The notes beneath the pieces were generated by a model. It had not been told where the DNA came from and searched no databases. It saw nothing but the letters and a program-made list of their open reading frames with translations. DNA of 64,000 nt from positions 1 through 64,000 of the forward strand of contig NZ_CAMFKM010000014.1 of NCBI RefSeq assembly GCF_945957355.1, read 5' to 3'. Each line of letters opens with the position of its first letter. Positions within the stretch are counted from its first letter, which is position 1. Both the position numbers and the translations under genes were made by a program. This document shows, piece after piece, positions 48,914-58,874 of this stretch. This DNA comes from an uncultured Reyranella sp. (lineage in GTDB: Bacteria; Pseudomonadota; Alphaproteobacteria; Reyranellales; Reyranellaceae).

Positions 48914-49840
48914 CTACGCCACGCCCGCCTGCTTGCGCTGGTTGAGCGCCACCTGCTTGACCTTGTCGAACTCGGCCCGCCGCTTGGCGACCTCTTCGGG
49001 CGGCATGCGCTCGATGTTGTTGTAGTCGTTCTTCCAGTCCCCGTCGTCGGTCCAGCGCAACGGCGACTGTACCGTCGTGCGCGGGCCGATGGCGCTTTCC
49101 AGCACCTTCAGCGCCAGATCGAGCGTGAAGCGCTGGGTATCGGGCTCGTGCGGCTTGCCGCACGAATTGCCGAGCGGGAAATCGCTGAACAGGAAGCGGG
49201 GCACGCCCACCCATTCGACGATGTCCTTCGCCGCCCCCATCACCACGGTGGGGATGCCGTTCCGTTCGAGATATCGTGCGACCAGACTCACGGTCTGGTG
49301 ACAGACGGGTCATGTAGGGACAAGCAGCGCGGCGTCGACCTGGTCCTGGCGGCAGCGCGCCAGGATTTCCGGTGCGTCGGTCTCCAGCGTGACGCGCTGG
49401 CTGCGATTGGTCGGCGCGCCGTGGAAGCGAGCCGCCAGCTTGAAGCGACCCTGATTGGCGAACTCGCGTATCAGCGGCAGCGGGAACCAGGTGTTGCTGT
49501 CCGTCGCCGTCGTATGCTTGCGGTCGTAGCCGATGTGGGAGATGCGGGTGTCGTGGTCCTGGGCGGTATCGCCCGAATAGACCGAATAGAACTTGGCCGA
49601 GGCGTTGTAGAGCGCGCCCGGACCCTGGTCGCCCTTGTCCGGTTGATAGGGAGCCGCCGTCGAGATCAGCGCCAGCGTGCTGTCCTTCAACGGCTTTTTC
49701 AGGGGCGTGAACGGGGCATCGGTGTAGTGCGCCCAGCGATAGGGATTGTCGTAGCCCAGGGCGAGGTAATACTCGCGAGTCCGGCGCATGTATTCGAGCG
49801 GCGCGTCGTAATCCGGCGCGAAATCTGTCGTATCGACCAT
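48914..49840 (-). CDS. GrdB-like selenoprotein with in-frame UGA (Sec177)
   Basis: Read through the UGA at 49310-49312, this is one 308-residue protein. The N-terminal part has STLALISTAAPYQPDKGDQG and RISHIGYDRKHT; the centre reads DAALLVPT-U-PVCHQTVSLVARYL; then NGIPTVVMGAAKDIVEWVG and FLFSDFPLGNSCGKP. This follows the selenoprotein B family of glycine/betaine/sarcosine reductases (GrdB), where a U-x-x-C pair is the active site; here Sec177 and Cys180. Frame is kept exactly across the stop, and similarity to the family continues on both sides. It is shorter than clostridial GrdB. No GrdA, GrdC or GrdD genes are visible, so its reaction is unknown. Confidence 0.85.
49281..49299 (-). promoter_or_regulatory. 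Candidate bacterial SECIS hairpin
   Basis: Ten bases after the UGA codon, ACCAGAC (49299-49293) and GTCTGGT (49287-49281) form a perfect 7-bp stem closing the loop CGTGA. The loop carries G in its second position followed by U, and starts 17 bases after the UGA. Bacterial SECIS elements are described as a short stem-loop just downstream of UGA, with a G among the first loop bases and about 16-37 bases to the loop; this fits. It lies inside the coding sequence. Confidence 0.82.
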
Positions 49841-50029
49841 GGTCGAAAATTGAGCGCTGGGGCGTGCGAAGTCAAACGAGCAGACGCTGGTGTTCGCATG
49901 ACGATATGACGGGCAAGGGTGTTCCAGGCGCTGGAAAGCTGACCCCGATGTAACCCCCCGGCCATAGTGCCGCCCAACTCCATCGCGCTATATATGAAAC
50001 GAGACCGGACAGGCTGGGGAGCGCATCGC

Positions 50030-51883
50030 ATGGCGATCAGACGGCGCAGCGTATTGGCGGGCAGCGCAGCCCTTTGGGTCGCCGCGCCAGCGATCCTGCG
50101 GGCCCAGACTCCGGCTCCGGCAGGCAAGATCCATGTCAGCCACGGTTTCGCCATGCACGGCGAGCCTAAGTACCAGGCCGATGCCGGTCCGCCCGACTAC
50201 GTGAACCCAAACGCGCCCAAGGGCGGCAGCGTCCGGCTCGGCGCCCGCGGAACCTTCGATTCGCTGCATCCCTTCATCATCAAGAGCGTCCCGGCGGCCG
50301 GCATCAGCCAGCTCTGGGATACGCTGTGCTTCAATTCGCGGGACGAGGCCTCGACCGAATACGGGCTGATCGCCGAGACGATCGAATGGCCGGAGGACCG
50401 GTCGTGGGCGGCCTTCACGCTCCGGCCGCAGGCGCGCTGGCACGACGGCAGCCCGATCACGGTCGAGGACGTGATCTTCTCGCTCGACATCCTGAAGTCG
50501 AAGGGACTGCCGAACTACGCCTTCTACTACAACGACGTGCTCAAGGCCGAGAAGGTCGGCGACCGCAAGGTGAAGTTCACCTTCCGCGACGACACCAACA
50601 AGGAGCTTCCGCTGATCATCGGCCAGCTCCCCATCCTGCCGTCCAAATGGTGGGCCGGCCGCGACTTCGAGAAGGTGTCGCTCGAACCCGCGCTCGGCAG
50701 CGGCCCCTACAAGGTCGATTCGTTCGATGTCGGCCGCTCCATCGCCTATCGCCGGGTCGACGACTGGTGGGCGAAGGACCTCTGGATGAACCGCGGGCGA
50801 AACAATTTCGACGTGATCCGCTACGAGTACTATCGCGACGTCACCGTCCAGTTCGAGGCCTTCAAGGCCGGCGACCTCGACCTGCGCCAGGAGAACATCG
50901 CGCGTAACTGGGCGACCGCCTACGACATCCCGGCGGTGCGCGACGGCCGCATCCAGCGCGCCGAGATCCCGCACGAACTGCCGACCGGCATGCAGTGCTT
51001 CGCCTTCAACACGCGCCGCGACTATTTCAAGGACAAGCGCGTGCGCGAGGCCATCGCCACGATGTTCGACTTCGCCTGGGCGAACAAGAACCTGTTCTAC
51101 GGCATGTACAAGCGGAACATCTCGTTCTTCGGCAATTCCGAGCTCGCCTCGTCGGGCCTGCCCACACCTGCCGAGCTGAAATACCTCGAGCCGCTGCGCG
51201 GCAAGATTCCCGAGGAGGTTTTCACCAAGGAATTCAAGCTGCCGGAGACCGACGGCACCGGCAACGTCCGCGACCTGGCGCGCCGCGCGCTTGCCCTTCT
51301 CAAGGAGGCCGGCTGGGAGATCAAGGACGGCAAGATGACGGAGACGAAGACGGGCCGGAAGCTCGCCTTCGAGATGCTCCTGGGTGACGCCAGCTTCGAG
51401 CGGGTCGTGCTGCCCTACAAGCAGAACCTGGAGCGCATCGGCGTCGACATGACCGTACGCACGGTCGACACCGCGCAATTCAAGCGCCGCGAGGACGAGT
51501 TCGATTTCGACATGATGGTCGACGGGTTCGGCCAGTCGCTGTCGCCGGGCAACGAGCAGCGCGACTTCTGGGGTTCGAAGGCCGCCGACAGCAAGGGCAG
51601 CCGCAACACGATCGGCATCAAGGATGCGGCGATCGACTCCCTCATCGAGACCCTGATCGGTGCGCCCGACCGCGAGAGCCTGATCAACGTCACGCGCGCC
51701 CTCGACCGCGTTCTGCTGTGGAGCAGCTTCGTGGTACCCAACTGGCACAGCAACACCGCCTACGTCGCCTACTGGAACCGGTTCGGCCGGCCGGCCAAGA
51801 GCGCGAAATACTCTCCGGTCGCCTTCGACACCTGGTGGATCGACGAGGCCAAGGACCGCGCCCTGCAGCGCGACAGGAAGTAG
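50030..51883 (+). CDS. yejA: YejA-like ABC substrate-binding protein
   Basis: The 617-residue family 5 binding protein has an RR leader (MAIRRRSVLAGSAALWVAA) and the YejA-type beginning HGFAMHGEPKYQ, PDYVNPNAPKGG, LGARGTFDSLHPFI. WHDGSPITVEDVIFSLDIL and FWGSKAADSKGSRN support it. It binds peptides such as microcin C-like compounds for import. GGGGAG precedes the ATG at 50030; an earlier ATG at 49994 is possible. It heads the yejABEF operon. Confidence 0.92.
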   Translation: MAIRRRSVLAGSAALWVAAPAILRAQTPAPAGKIHVSHGFAMHGEPKYQADAGPPDYVNPNAPKGGSVRLGARGTFDSLHPFIIKSVPAAGISQLWDTLCFNSRDEASTEYGLIAETIEWPEDRSWAAFTLRPQARWHDGSPITVEDVIFSLDILKSKGLPNYAFYYNDVLKAEKVGDRKVKFTFRDDTNKELPLIIGQLPILPSKWWAGRDFEKVSLEPALGSGPYKVDSFDVGRSIAYRRVDDWWAKDLWMNRGRNNFDVIRYEYYRDVTVQFEAFKAGDLDLRQENIARNWATAYDIPAVRDGRIQRAEIPHELPTGMQCFAFNTRRDYFKDKRVREAIATMFDFAWANKNLFYGMYKRNISFFGNSELASSGLPTPAELKYLEPLRGKIPEEVFTKEFKLPETDGTGNVRDLARRALALLKEAGWEIKDGKMTETKTGRKLAFEMLLGDASFERVVLPYKQNLERIGVDMTVRTVDTAQFKRREDEFDFDMMVDGFGQSLSPGNEQRDFWGSKAADSKGSRNTIGIKDAAIDSLIETLIGAPDRESLINVTRALDRVLLWSSFVVPNWHSNTAYVAYWNRFGRPAKSAKYSPVAFDTWWIDEAKDRALQRDRK

Positions 51884-51898
51884 GCGCCCGGCCGCTCC

Positions 51899-52996
51899 AT
51901 GATCGCCTATATCCTGCGCCGTCTCATGCTGGTGGTGCCGACCCTGTTCGGCATCATGGTGATCAACTTCTTCATCATCCAGGCCGCCCCCGGCGGCCCG
52001 GTCGAGCAGATGCTGTCCCAGATCCAGGGCACCGCGGTCGATGCCACGGAGCGCTTCTCCGGCAGTTCGAGCGGCGGCGAGACGCTGCGCAAGGGAGGCC
52101 AGGACTCGGGCAGCGGCACCTATCGCGGCGCCCGCGGCCTGCCGAAGGAGCTGATCGAACGCATCGAGAAGATGTACGGCTTCGACAAGCCGATCGGCGA
52201 GCGCTTCCTGCTGATGATGAAGAACTATCTCGTCTTCGATTTCGGCGAGAGCTTCTTCCGCAACAAGCGGGTCGTCGACCTCATCATCGACAAGATGCCG
52301 GTGTCGATCTCGCTCGGCCTCTGGACCACCTTGCTCATCTACTTCGTGTCGATCCCGCTCGGCATCGCCAAGGCCGTGCGTGACGGCTCGCGCTTCGACG
52401 TGTCGACCTCGACCACCCTGATCGTGCTGAACGCCATCCCGGGTTTCCTGTTCGCGCTGCTGCTGGTCGTGCTTTTCGCCGGCGGCGGCTACTTCAAGTG
52501 GTTCCCCCTGCGCGGCCTCGTCTCCGACGACTGGAGCTCGCTCGGGCTCGTCGACAAGGTGCTCGACTATTTCTGGCACATGGCCCTGCCGATCGGCGCC
52601 ATGGTGATCGGCGGCTTCGCCACGCTCACCTTCCTGACGAAGAATTCCTTCCTGGAGGAAATCCACAAGCAGTATGTGCTGACCGCCCGCGCCAAGGGCC
52701 TGGTCGAGCGACGCGTGCTCTACGGGCACGTCTTCCGCAACGCCATGCTGATCGTGATCGCGGGCTTTCCCGCCGCCTTCGTCGGCGTGCTGTTCACCGG
52801 CTCGCTGCTGATCGAGGTGATCTTCTCGCTCGACGGCATCGGCCTGCTCGGTTTCGAGGCGGCCCTGAACCGCGATTACCCGATCATGTTCGGCACACTC
52901 TACTTCTTCGGCCTGATCGGCCTCGTCATGGGTATCCTGGGCGACATCATGTACACGGTGGTCGATCCCCGGATCGATTTCGAGGCGCGCGGCTGA
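51899..52996 (+). CDS. yejB: ABC permease YejB
   Basis: The 365-residue permease has the YejB features: [20 protein letters not shown] first helix, APGGPVEQM, a long Ser/Gly-rich periplasmic loop (residues 45-80), [13 protein letters not shown] and the EAA loop [20 protein letters not shown]. It is in the inner membrane with YejE. It starts 15 bases after yejA; its TGA overlaps the yejE ATG. Confidence 0.93.
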   Translation: MIAYILRRLMLVVPTLFGIMVINFFIIQAAPGGPVEQMLSQIQGTAVDATERFSGSSSGGETLRKGGQDSGSGTYRGARGLPKELIERIEKMYGFDKPIGERFLLMMKNYLVFDFGESFFRNKRVVDLIIDKMPVSISLGLWTTLLIYFVSIPLGIAKAVRDGSRFDVSTSTTLIVLNAIPGFLFALLLVVLFAGGGYFKWFPLRGLVSDDWSSLGLVDKVLDYFWHMALPIGAMVIGGFATLTFLTKNSFLEEIHKQYVLTARAKGLVERRVLYGHVFRNAMLIVIAGFPAAFVGVLFTGSLLIEVIFSLDGIGLLGFEAALNRDYPIMFGTLYFFGLIGLVMGILGDIMYTVVDPRIDFEARG

Positions 52997-54015
52997 TGAA
53001 CCCGATGAACCGGCGCCGCCTCGCGGCCTTCCGTTCCAGCAAGCGAGGGATGATCTCGCTCGCGATCTTCGGCCTGTTGTTCTTCCTCTCGTTGTTCGCC
53101 GAGCTGCTGGCCAACGACAAGCCGATCCTGATCCGCTACGATGGCGCCTTCTATTCGCCGCTGGTAAAGGACTATCCCGAGACGACCTTCGGCGGCGACT
53201 TCCCAACCAACACGGTCTATTCCGACCCTGAAGTGCAGAAGCTGATCGAGGAGAAGGGCTGGATCCTCTGGCCGCCCATCCCCTACAGCTACGACACGGT
53301 GCTGAAGGGTGAAGGCCGAACTACCCTGCAGCCCCCCTCGCGGCAGCACTGGCTGGGCACCGATGACAGCGGCCGCGACGTGATGGCCCGCCTGATCTAC
53401 GGTTTCCGCATCTCCGTCCTGTTCGGGCTTGCGCTGACGGTGGCCAGCACGGTGATCGGCATCGCCGCCGGCGCGGTGCAGGGCTATTTCGGCGGCGTGG
53501 TCGACCTGCTGATGCAGCGCTTCCTCGAGATCTGGTCGAGCATGCCGACGCTCTATCTCCTGATCATCCTGGCGAGCTTCATCCAGCCGGGCTTCTGGGT
53601 GCTGCTGGGCATCATGCTGCTGTTCAGCTGGATGGCGCTGGTCGGGCTGGTGCGCGCCGAATTCCTGCGCGGCCGCAACTTCGACTATGTCCGCGCCGCC
53701 CGGGCGCTGGGTATGATGGATGCGCGCATCATGTACCGGCACATCCTCCCCAACGCGATGACGGCCAGCCTCACCTTCCTGCCCTTCATCCTGGCGGGCT
53801 CGGTGACGACGCTCACCTCGCTCGACTTCCTGGGCTTCGGCCTGCCGGTAGGCTCGCCCTCGCTCGGCGAGCTGCTGCTGCAGGGCAAGAACAATCTCAA
53901 CGCCCCGTGGCTCGCCTTCACCGGCTTCTTCGTAATTGCCCTTATGCTGTCGCTGCTGGTGTTCATCGGCGAGGCAGTGCGCGACGCCTTCAACCCGCGC
54001 AAGGTGCTGGCGTGA
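52996..54015 (+). CDS. yejE: ABC permease YejE
   Basis: This 339-residue permease begins RRRLAAFRSSKRGMISLAIF and has the long periplasmic stretch typical of YejE (ANDKPILIRYDGAFYSP, WPPIPYSYDTV), HWLGTDDSGRDV and an EAA loop VRAARALGMMDARIMYRHIL. It pairs with YejB. The stop overlaps the GTG start of yejF by four bases. Confidence 0.94.
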   Translation: MNPMNRRRLAAFRSSKRGMISLAIFGLLFFLSLFAELLANDKPILIRYDGAFYSPLVKDYPETTFGGDFPTNTVYSDPEVQKLIEEKGWILWPPIPYSYDTVLKGEGRTTLQPPSRQHWLGTDDSGRDVMARLIYGFRISVLFGLALTVASTVIGIAAGAVQGYFGGVVDLLMQRFLEIWSSMPTLYLLIILASFIQPGFWVLLGIMLLFSWMALVGLVRAEFLRGRNFDYVRAARALGMMDARIMYRHILPNAMTASLTFLPFILAGSVTTLTSLDFLGFGLPVGSPSLGELLLQGKNNLNAPWLAFTGFFVIALMLSLLVFIGEAVRDAFNPRKVLA

Positions 54016-55649
54016 GCGACGATCCCATCCTGCTCGAGGTCAAGGACCTCTCCGTCAACTTCGGCACCGGCGACAAGGCGGTACGCGCGGTGCGCGGCGT
54101 CAGCTTCGACATCAAACGCGGCGAGACTGTCGCACTGGTGGGCGAATCGGGCTCCGGCAAGTCGGTGACGGCTTTGTCGGTCCTGCAGCTGCTTGCCTAT
54201 CCGGCCGCCAGCCACCCCACGGGGAGCATCCGCTTCCAGGGCAAGGAACTGGTCGGCGCCTCCACGCGCGAGCTCTTGTCGGTGCGCGGCAACCGGATCT
54301 CGATGATCTTCCAGGAGCCGATGACCTCGCTCAACCCGCTGCACACGATCGAGCGGCAGGTGAACGAGGTGCTGATCCTGCATAAGGGCCTGTCGCGCGA
54401 GGCGGCGCGCAAGCGCACGCTCGAACTGCTCGAACAGGTCGGCATTCCCGACGCCGCCAACCGGCTCGACGCCTATCCGCACCAGCTCTCGGGCGGCCAG
54501 CGCCAGCGCGTGATGATCGCCATGGCGCTGGCCAACGAGCCTGACCTGCTGATCGCCGACGAACCCACGACGGCGCTCGACGTCACCATCCAGGCGCAGA
54601 TCCTGAAGCTGCTCAAGTCGCTGCAGGCGCGCTACGGCATGGCGCTGCTGTTCATCACCCACGACCTCGGCATCGTGCGAAAGATGGCCGACCGGGTGTG
54701 CGTGATGACCCAGGGCCGAATCGTCGAGCAGGGCCCGGTCGCCGAGGTCTTCGACCGGCCGCAGCACAGCTACACCCAGCATCTTCTCTCGGCGGAACCC
54801 AAGGGACGGCCGGCGGCGGTCGATCCGGCGGCGCCCGAGATCCTGCGCCTCGACGACCTCAAGGTGCACTTCCCGATTCGCCGAGGCGTGATGCGCCGCA
54901 CGGTCGGCCATGTGAAGGCGGTCGACGGCGTCAGCCTCGCCTTGCGCGAGGGCCATACGATCGGGCTGGTCGGTGAATCGGGATCGGGCAAGACGACCCT
55001 GGGCCTCGCTTTGCTGCGACTGGAGCGTAGCGAGGGCGGCATCCGGTTCGACGGCCGCGAGCTGCAGGGGCTGGGCCAACGCGAGCTGCGGCCGATGCGT
55101 CGCGAGATGCAGATCGTCTTCCAGGATCCGTTCAGCTCGCTCAGCCCGCGCATGTCGGTCGGCGAGATCGTGGGCGAAGGACTGGAAGTCCATCGCATCG
55201 GCACGAAGCAGGAGCGCGACGTCCTGATCGACCAAGTGCTGCGCGAGGTCGGGCTCGATCCGTCGAGCCGCGAACGCTACCCGCACGAATTCTCCGGCGG
55301 CCAGCGCCAGCGCATCTCGATCGCCCGCGCGCTGGTCCTGAAACCGCGCCTGATCGTGCTCGACGAGCCGACCTCGGCCCTCGACATGAGCGTGCAGGCC
55401 CAGATCGTCGATCTGCTGCGCGACCTCCAGCAGCGTCACAAGCTTGCCTATCTTTTCATCAGCCACGACCTCAAGGTCGTGCGCGCGCTGGCCGACGAGG
55501 TCGTCGTGTTGCGTCATGGCAAGGTGGTCGAGCGCGGTGCGGCGAGCCAGATCTTCGAAGCGCCCCAGACCCCTTACACCCAGGCGCTCATTGCCGCGGC
55601 CTTTAACCTCGAAGCGATCGGTGGCGATAACCGGGTCGTCGCCACCTGA
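54012..55649 (+). CDS. yejF: ABC ATPase YejF (two fused ATP-binding domains)
   Basis: The 545-residue protein contains two ATPase domains: [38 protein letters not shown] and ITHDL in the first half, and [39 protein letters not shown] and ISHDL in the second. This double domain is characteristic of YejF. The start is GTG at 54012, coupled to yejE through GTGA. It powers the peptide importer. Confidence 0.94.
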   Translation: MSDDPILLEVKDLSVNFGTGDKAVRAVRGVSFDIKRGETVALVGESGSGKSVTALSVLQLLAYPAASHPTGSIRFQGKELVGASTRELLSVRGNRISMIFQEPMTSLNPLHTIERQVNEVLILHKGLSREAARKRTLELLEQVGIPDAANRLDAYPHQLSGGQRQRVMIAMALANEPDLLIADEPTTALDVTIQAQILKLLKSLQARYGMALLFITHDLGIVRKMADRVCVMTQGRIVEQGPVAEVFDRPQHSYTQHLLSAEPKGRPAAVDPAAPEILRLDDLKVHFPIRRGVMRRTVGHVKAVDGVSLALREGHTIGLVGESGSGKTTLGLALLRLERSEGGIRFDGRELQGLGQRELRPMRREMQIVFQDPFSSLSPRMSVGEIVGEGLEVHRIGTKQERDVLIDQVLREVGLDPSSRERYPHEFSGGQRQRISIARALVLKPRLIVLDEPTSALDMSVQAQIVDLLRDLQQRHKLAYLFISHDLKVVRALADEVVVLRHGKVVERGAASQIFEAPQTPYTQALIAAAFNLEAIGGDNRVVAT

Positions 55650-55707
55650 TCGGCAGGAATGAGCGAACAGGGCTCGACCCGGCGAGTCCGCCCCAGTAAA
55701 AGACCGC

Positions 55708-56643
55708 ATGACCGGCGCTATTGCCTATATCAGCCGCGATACCGACGGCATCCTCTGGAAGAAGGTCCTCGAAGCGGGCCTTGGTCCCATCGATTTCCGC
55801 ACCCGGGACAATCTCGGCAACAAGGACGAGATCGAGATCGCCCTGGCCTGGAAACCGGACCGCGGGCTGATCGCCTCCTTCCCCAACGTGAAGCTGATCG
55901 TGTCGCTGGGCATGGGGGTCGACCACCTGCTGGCCGACGACAAGCTGCCCGCCGGCGTGCCGATCACGCGCATCATGGACGACGGGCTGGTCGGCCAGAT
56001 GAGCGAATACGCCATCTACTTCGCGCTGCGTCACCACCGCGACATCGACAAGTATGCCGAAAGCCAGCGGGCGAAGCGGTGGAAGCCCGAGGATTTCGTC
56101 GACACCATCCATCGCCGCATCGGCATCACCGGCCTCGGCACGATCGGTCAGGACGCGGCGAAGAAATTCGCGGCACTCGGCTTTCCGACGGCGGGCTGGA
56201 GCCGCACGCAGAAGAGCCTGCCCGGCGTCGAGACGTTCCATGGCCCCGACGGCCTCGCGGCCTTCCTTGCCCGCACCGACATCCTGGTGAACGTGCTGCC
56301 GCTCACGCGCGACACCAAGGGCCTGCTCGACGCAAAGCTGTTCGCAGCCCTGCCCAAGGGCGCCTATCTGATCAACATGGGCCGCGGTGGCCATGTGGTC
56401 GACGACGACCTGCTGGCCGCGATCGATTCCGGCCACCTCTCCGGCGCCGCGCTCGACGTGTTCAACACCGAGCCGCTGCCCGAGAGCCATCCCTACTGGA
56501 CGCATCCCAAGGTCAAGGTGACCCCGCATATCGCCGGCGCCACCAACCCGCGCACCGCCTCGCCCGGCGTGATCGAGAACATCAAGCGCCTGCGGGCCGG
56601 TCAACCGCTGATCAACACGGTCGACCCGGTTACGGGGTATTAA
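55708..56643 (+). CDS. ghrA: D-2-hydroxyacid dehydrogenase, GhrA-like
   Basis: The 311-residue NAD(P)-dependent enzyme shows ITGLGTIGQDAAKKF (nucleotide loop), the catalytic Arg in NMGRGGHVVDDDL, the Glu in LDVFNTEPLPESHPYW, and His in VTPHIAGATN. LIVSLGMGVDHLL and the DGLVGQMSEYA block match glyoxylate/hydroxypyruvate reductase A. It reduces glyoxylate or hydroxypyruvate. It begins 58 bases after yejF. Confidence 0.86.
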   Translation: MTGAIAYISRDTDGILWKKVLEAGLGPIDFRTRDNLGNKDEIEIALAWKPDRGLIASFPNVKLIVSLGMGVDHLLADDKLPAGVPITRIMDDGLVGQMSEYAIYFALRHHRDIDKYAESQRAKRWKPEDFVDTIHRRIGITGLGTIGQDAAKKFAALGFPTAGWSRTQKSLPGVETFHGPDGLAAFLARTDILVNVLPLTRDTKGLLDAKLFAALPKGAYLINMGRGGHVVDDDLLAAIDSGHLSGAALDVFNTEPLPESHPYWTHPKVKVTPHIAGATNPRTASPGVIENIKRLRAGQPLINTVDPVTGY

Positions 56644-56652
56644 AGCAAAGCC

Positions 56653-56739
56653 GTCGTCTCGACCAAAGCCTCGCGGAGCGAGGTGTAGTGGAGAGAAGAT
56701 CTCTCCACTCCGCACCTTCGGTGCTGCGGTCGAGATGAC
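56653..56739. repeat. Compound palindromic intergenic element, copy 2
   Basis: Between convergent genes lie three nested hairpins: outer arms near GTCGTCTCGACC and GGTCGAGATGAC (one mismatch), a perfect AGTGGAGAGA/TCTCTCCACT stem (56687-56709) and GCACC-TTC-GGTGC (56712-56724). The outer arms resemble those of 29545-29614. It may serve as a bidirectional terminator or a mobile palindromic unit. Confidence 0.72.
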
Positions 56740-56751
56740 GGGTTCTTTCTT

Positions 56752-58149
56752 CTACTTCCCGAATTTATCGGCGATCGTGCGATAGATCGCGCGGGCGACC
56801 TGCGCTTCGCCGCCTTCGGGCCGGCCCGGCCGGCTGGTATTGTTCCAGGCCATCATGTCGAAATGCGCCCACGGCACCTCGTCGGGCACGAACTCCTTGA
56901 GATAGAGCGCGGCGGTGATCGCGCCGCCGAAGGCGCCGGCCGAGACGTTGTTGATGTCGGCCACCTTGCTGTCGAGCATGCGGCGATAGGCCGGGAAGAG
57001 CGGCATCCGCCACATCGGATCCGTCACCGCCTCGCCGGCGGCGACCAGGGAATGGGCGAGCTTGTCATCGTTGCAGAACAGCGCCGGCAGGTCCGGTCCC
57101 AGCGCCACGCGGGCCGCACCGGTCAGGGTCGCGCAATCGATCATCATCGCGGGCCTCTCCGAGGCGCCTTCATGCAGGGCGTCGCACAGGATCAGGCGGC
57201 CCTCGGCGTCGGTGTTGCCGATCTCGACAGTGATGCCCTTGCGCGTCTTGATCACATCCATCGGCCGGAAGGCGTTGCCCGACACGGAATTCTCGACCGC
57301 CGGCACCAGCACGCGCAGCCGCACCGGCAGGCCGGTCGCCATGATCATCGACGCCACCGCGAGCACGGTCGCGGCGCCGCCCATGTCCTTCTTCATCATG
57401 AGCATGCCGGTCGCGGGCTTGAGGTCGAGGCCGCCGGTGTCGAAACACACGCCCTTGCCGACCAGAGTTACCTTCGGGTGGCTCGCCTTGCCCCAAGTGA
57501 GATCGATCAATCGCGGCGGGCGCGCCGACGCCCGGCCGACCGCATGGATCGTCGGATAGTTGTTCTTCAGGAGATCGTCGCCCACGATCACCTTCACCTT
57601 GGCCTTGTGCGCCTTGGCGAGGGCCTGCGCCGCTGCGGCCAGCTCGCCAGGGCCCATGTCGGAGGACGGCGTGGTGATCAGGTCGCGCGCCATCGAGATC
57701 GCCTCGACGATTGCAGTCGCGCGCTTCTTGTCGGCACTCGCGGGCCACACGAAGCGCGGGCCCGTCTTGCTCTTGGTCGCGCGGTAGCGATCGAACTTCC
57801 AGGCGCCGAGCCCGATCGCCACTGCGACGTCGGTCATCGAAACCGGCGCGGTCTCACCTTCCAGGCGCCAGGTCGCTACCGGCAGCTTCGAGGTCAGCGC
57901 ACCGAAATCCCACAGGGTCGGCGCGTCGGGAATCACAAGCACTGCACCTGAAGCCTTGCCGTCATCGCCCGGCAACACGGCGACTTCGCCCGAAGATCCG
58001 GAGATACCCAGCGAGTCGATCCACGCCCGCCGCGTCGCGGACTGTGCCTTCAACCAGGCACCCCACTTCGATCGACCCACAAACTGCACGGGCAAGGAGG
58101 AAGAAGAACGGTCGACGAACGGCAGCGACATGGCCATGCTCACAATCAT
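56752..58149 (-). CDS. Leucyl-aminopeptidase-family (M17) metallopeptidase
   Basis: The C-terminal two thirds match M17 cytosol aminopeptidases: LVGKGVCFDTGGLDLKPATG with metal-binding Lys/Asp, MKKDMGGAATVL, and NTDAEGRLILCDAL with the signature Asp-Glu and catalytic Arg. The N-terminal third is a diverged macro-like domain. It removes N-terminal residues from peptides in the cytoplasm. The start is uncertain: ATGs at 58149, 58137 and 58131 are all possible, and none has a strong ribosome site. Confidence 0.9.
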   Translation of the reverse strand: MIVSMAMSLPFVDRSSSSLPVQFVGRSKWGAWLKAQSATRRAWIDSLGISGSSGEVAVLPGDDGKASGAVLVIPDAPTLWDFGALTSKLPVATWRLEGETAPVSMTDVAVAIGLGAWKFDRYRATKSKTGPRFVWPASADKKRATAIVEAISMARDLITTPSSDMGPGELAAAAQALAKAHKAKVKVIVGDDLLKNNYPTIHAVGRASARPPRLIDLTWGKASHPKVTLVGKGVCFDTGGLDLKPATGMLMMKKDMGGAATVLAVASMIMATGLPVRLRVLVPAVENSVSGNAFRPMDVIKTRKGITVEIGNTDAEGRLILCDALHEGASERPAMMIDCATLTGAARVALGPDLPALFCNDDKLAHSLVAAGEAVTDPMWRMPLFPAYRRMLDSKVADINNVSAGAFGGAITAALYLKEFVPDEVPWAHFDMMAWNNTSRPGRPEGGEAQVARAIYRTIADKFGK

Positions 58150-58205
58150 CAAGGAGAATGTTTAACATTGCCGGTCAAACTCCATGGCTGGCAAGGAGGG
58201 CATAT

Positions 58206-58874
58206 ATGGCCGAGTTCACCGTCGTGATCGGCAACAAGAACTATTCGTCCTGGTCGCTGCGCGGCTGGCTGATGGCGAAGATCGCCGGCATCGAGTTCGA
58301 CGAAATCGTCGTGCCGCTCGACCGGCCCGAGACGCAGGCTGCGATCCGCAAGCATTCGCCGTCGGGCCGCGTGCCGGTGCTGCTGCATCGCGGGCTGGCG
58401 GTGTGGGACTCGCTGGCGATCGCCGAGTACCTGAACGACCTCAAGCCCGAAGCCGGGCTGTGGCCGCCTTCGGCCGCTGCGCGCGCCCATGCCCGCTCGA
58501 TCTCGGCGGAGATGCATTCGGGCTTCCCCGATCTGCGCAACAACATGCCCATGAACATCCGGGCCTCGTTTCCCGGCAAGGGCATGACGCCTGCGGTGCG
58601 CGCCGACATCGAGCGCATCACCTTCCTGTGGCGCGACTGCCGCAAGCGCTTCTCCGGCGCCTTCCAGAAGGACGAGGGATTCCTTTTCGGCGCCTTCGGA
58701 GCCGCCGACGCGATGTTCGCCCCCGTGGCCACCCGCTTCAAGACCTACAGCGTCACGCTCGACAATGACGCCGATGTCTATTGCAAGGCCGTGCTGGCCC
58801 ATCCGGCGGTGAAAGAATGGAGCGACGCCGCCGAACACGAGCCCTGGCTGATCGACAGCTACGAGATCAAGTAG
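58206..58874 (+). CDS. Glutathione S-transferase
   Basis: The 222-residue protein has a thioredoxin-like N-terminal domain (VVIGNKNYSSWSLRGWL with candidate catalytic Ser, SGRVPVLLHRG with cis-Pro, VWDSLAIAEYL) and an all-helical C-terminal domain. GGAGG precedes the ATG by seven bases. It conjugates or reduces compounds with glutathione. Its end overlaps the opgH stop on the other strand by eight bases. Confidence 0.9.
   Translation: MAEFTVVIGNKNYSSWSLRGWLMAKIAGIEFDEIVVPLDRPETQAAIRKHSPSGRVPVLLHRGLAVWDSLAIAEYLNDLKPEAGLWPPSAAARAHARSISAEMHSGFPDLRNNMPMNIRASFPGKGMTPAVRADIERITFLWRDCRKRFSGAFQKDEGFLFGAFGAADAMFAPVATRFKTYSVTLDNDADVYCKAVLAHPAVKEWSDAAEHEPWLIDSYEIK

Noticed and set aside
48914-49840. 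Reading the region as two genes or a pseudogene
   Set aside because: The frame is unbroken except for one UGA, which sits in a U-x-x-C motif and is followed by a SECIS-like hairpin; family similarity spans the junction.
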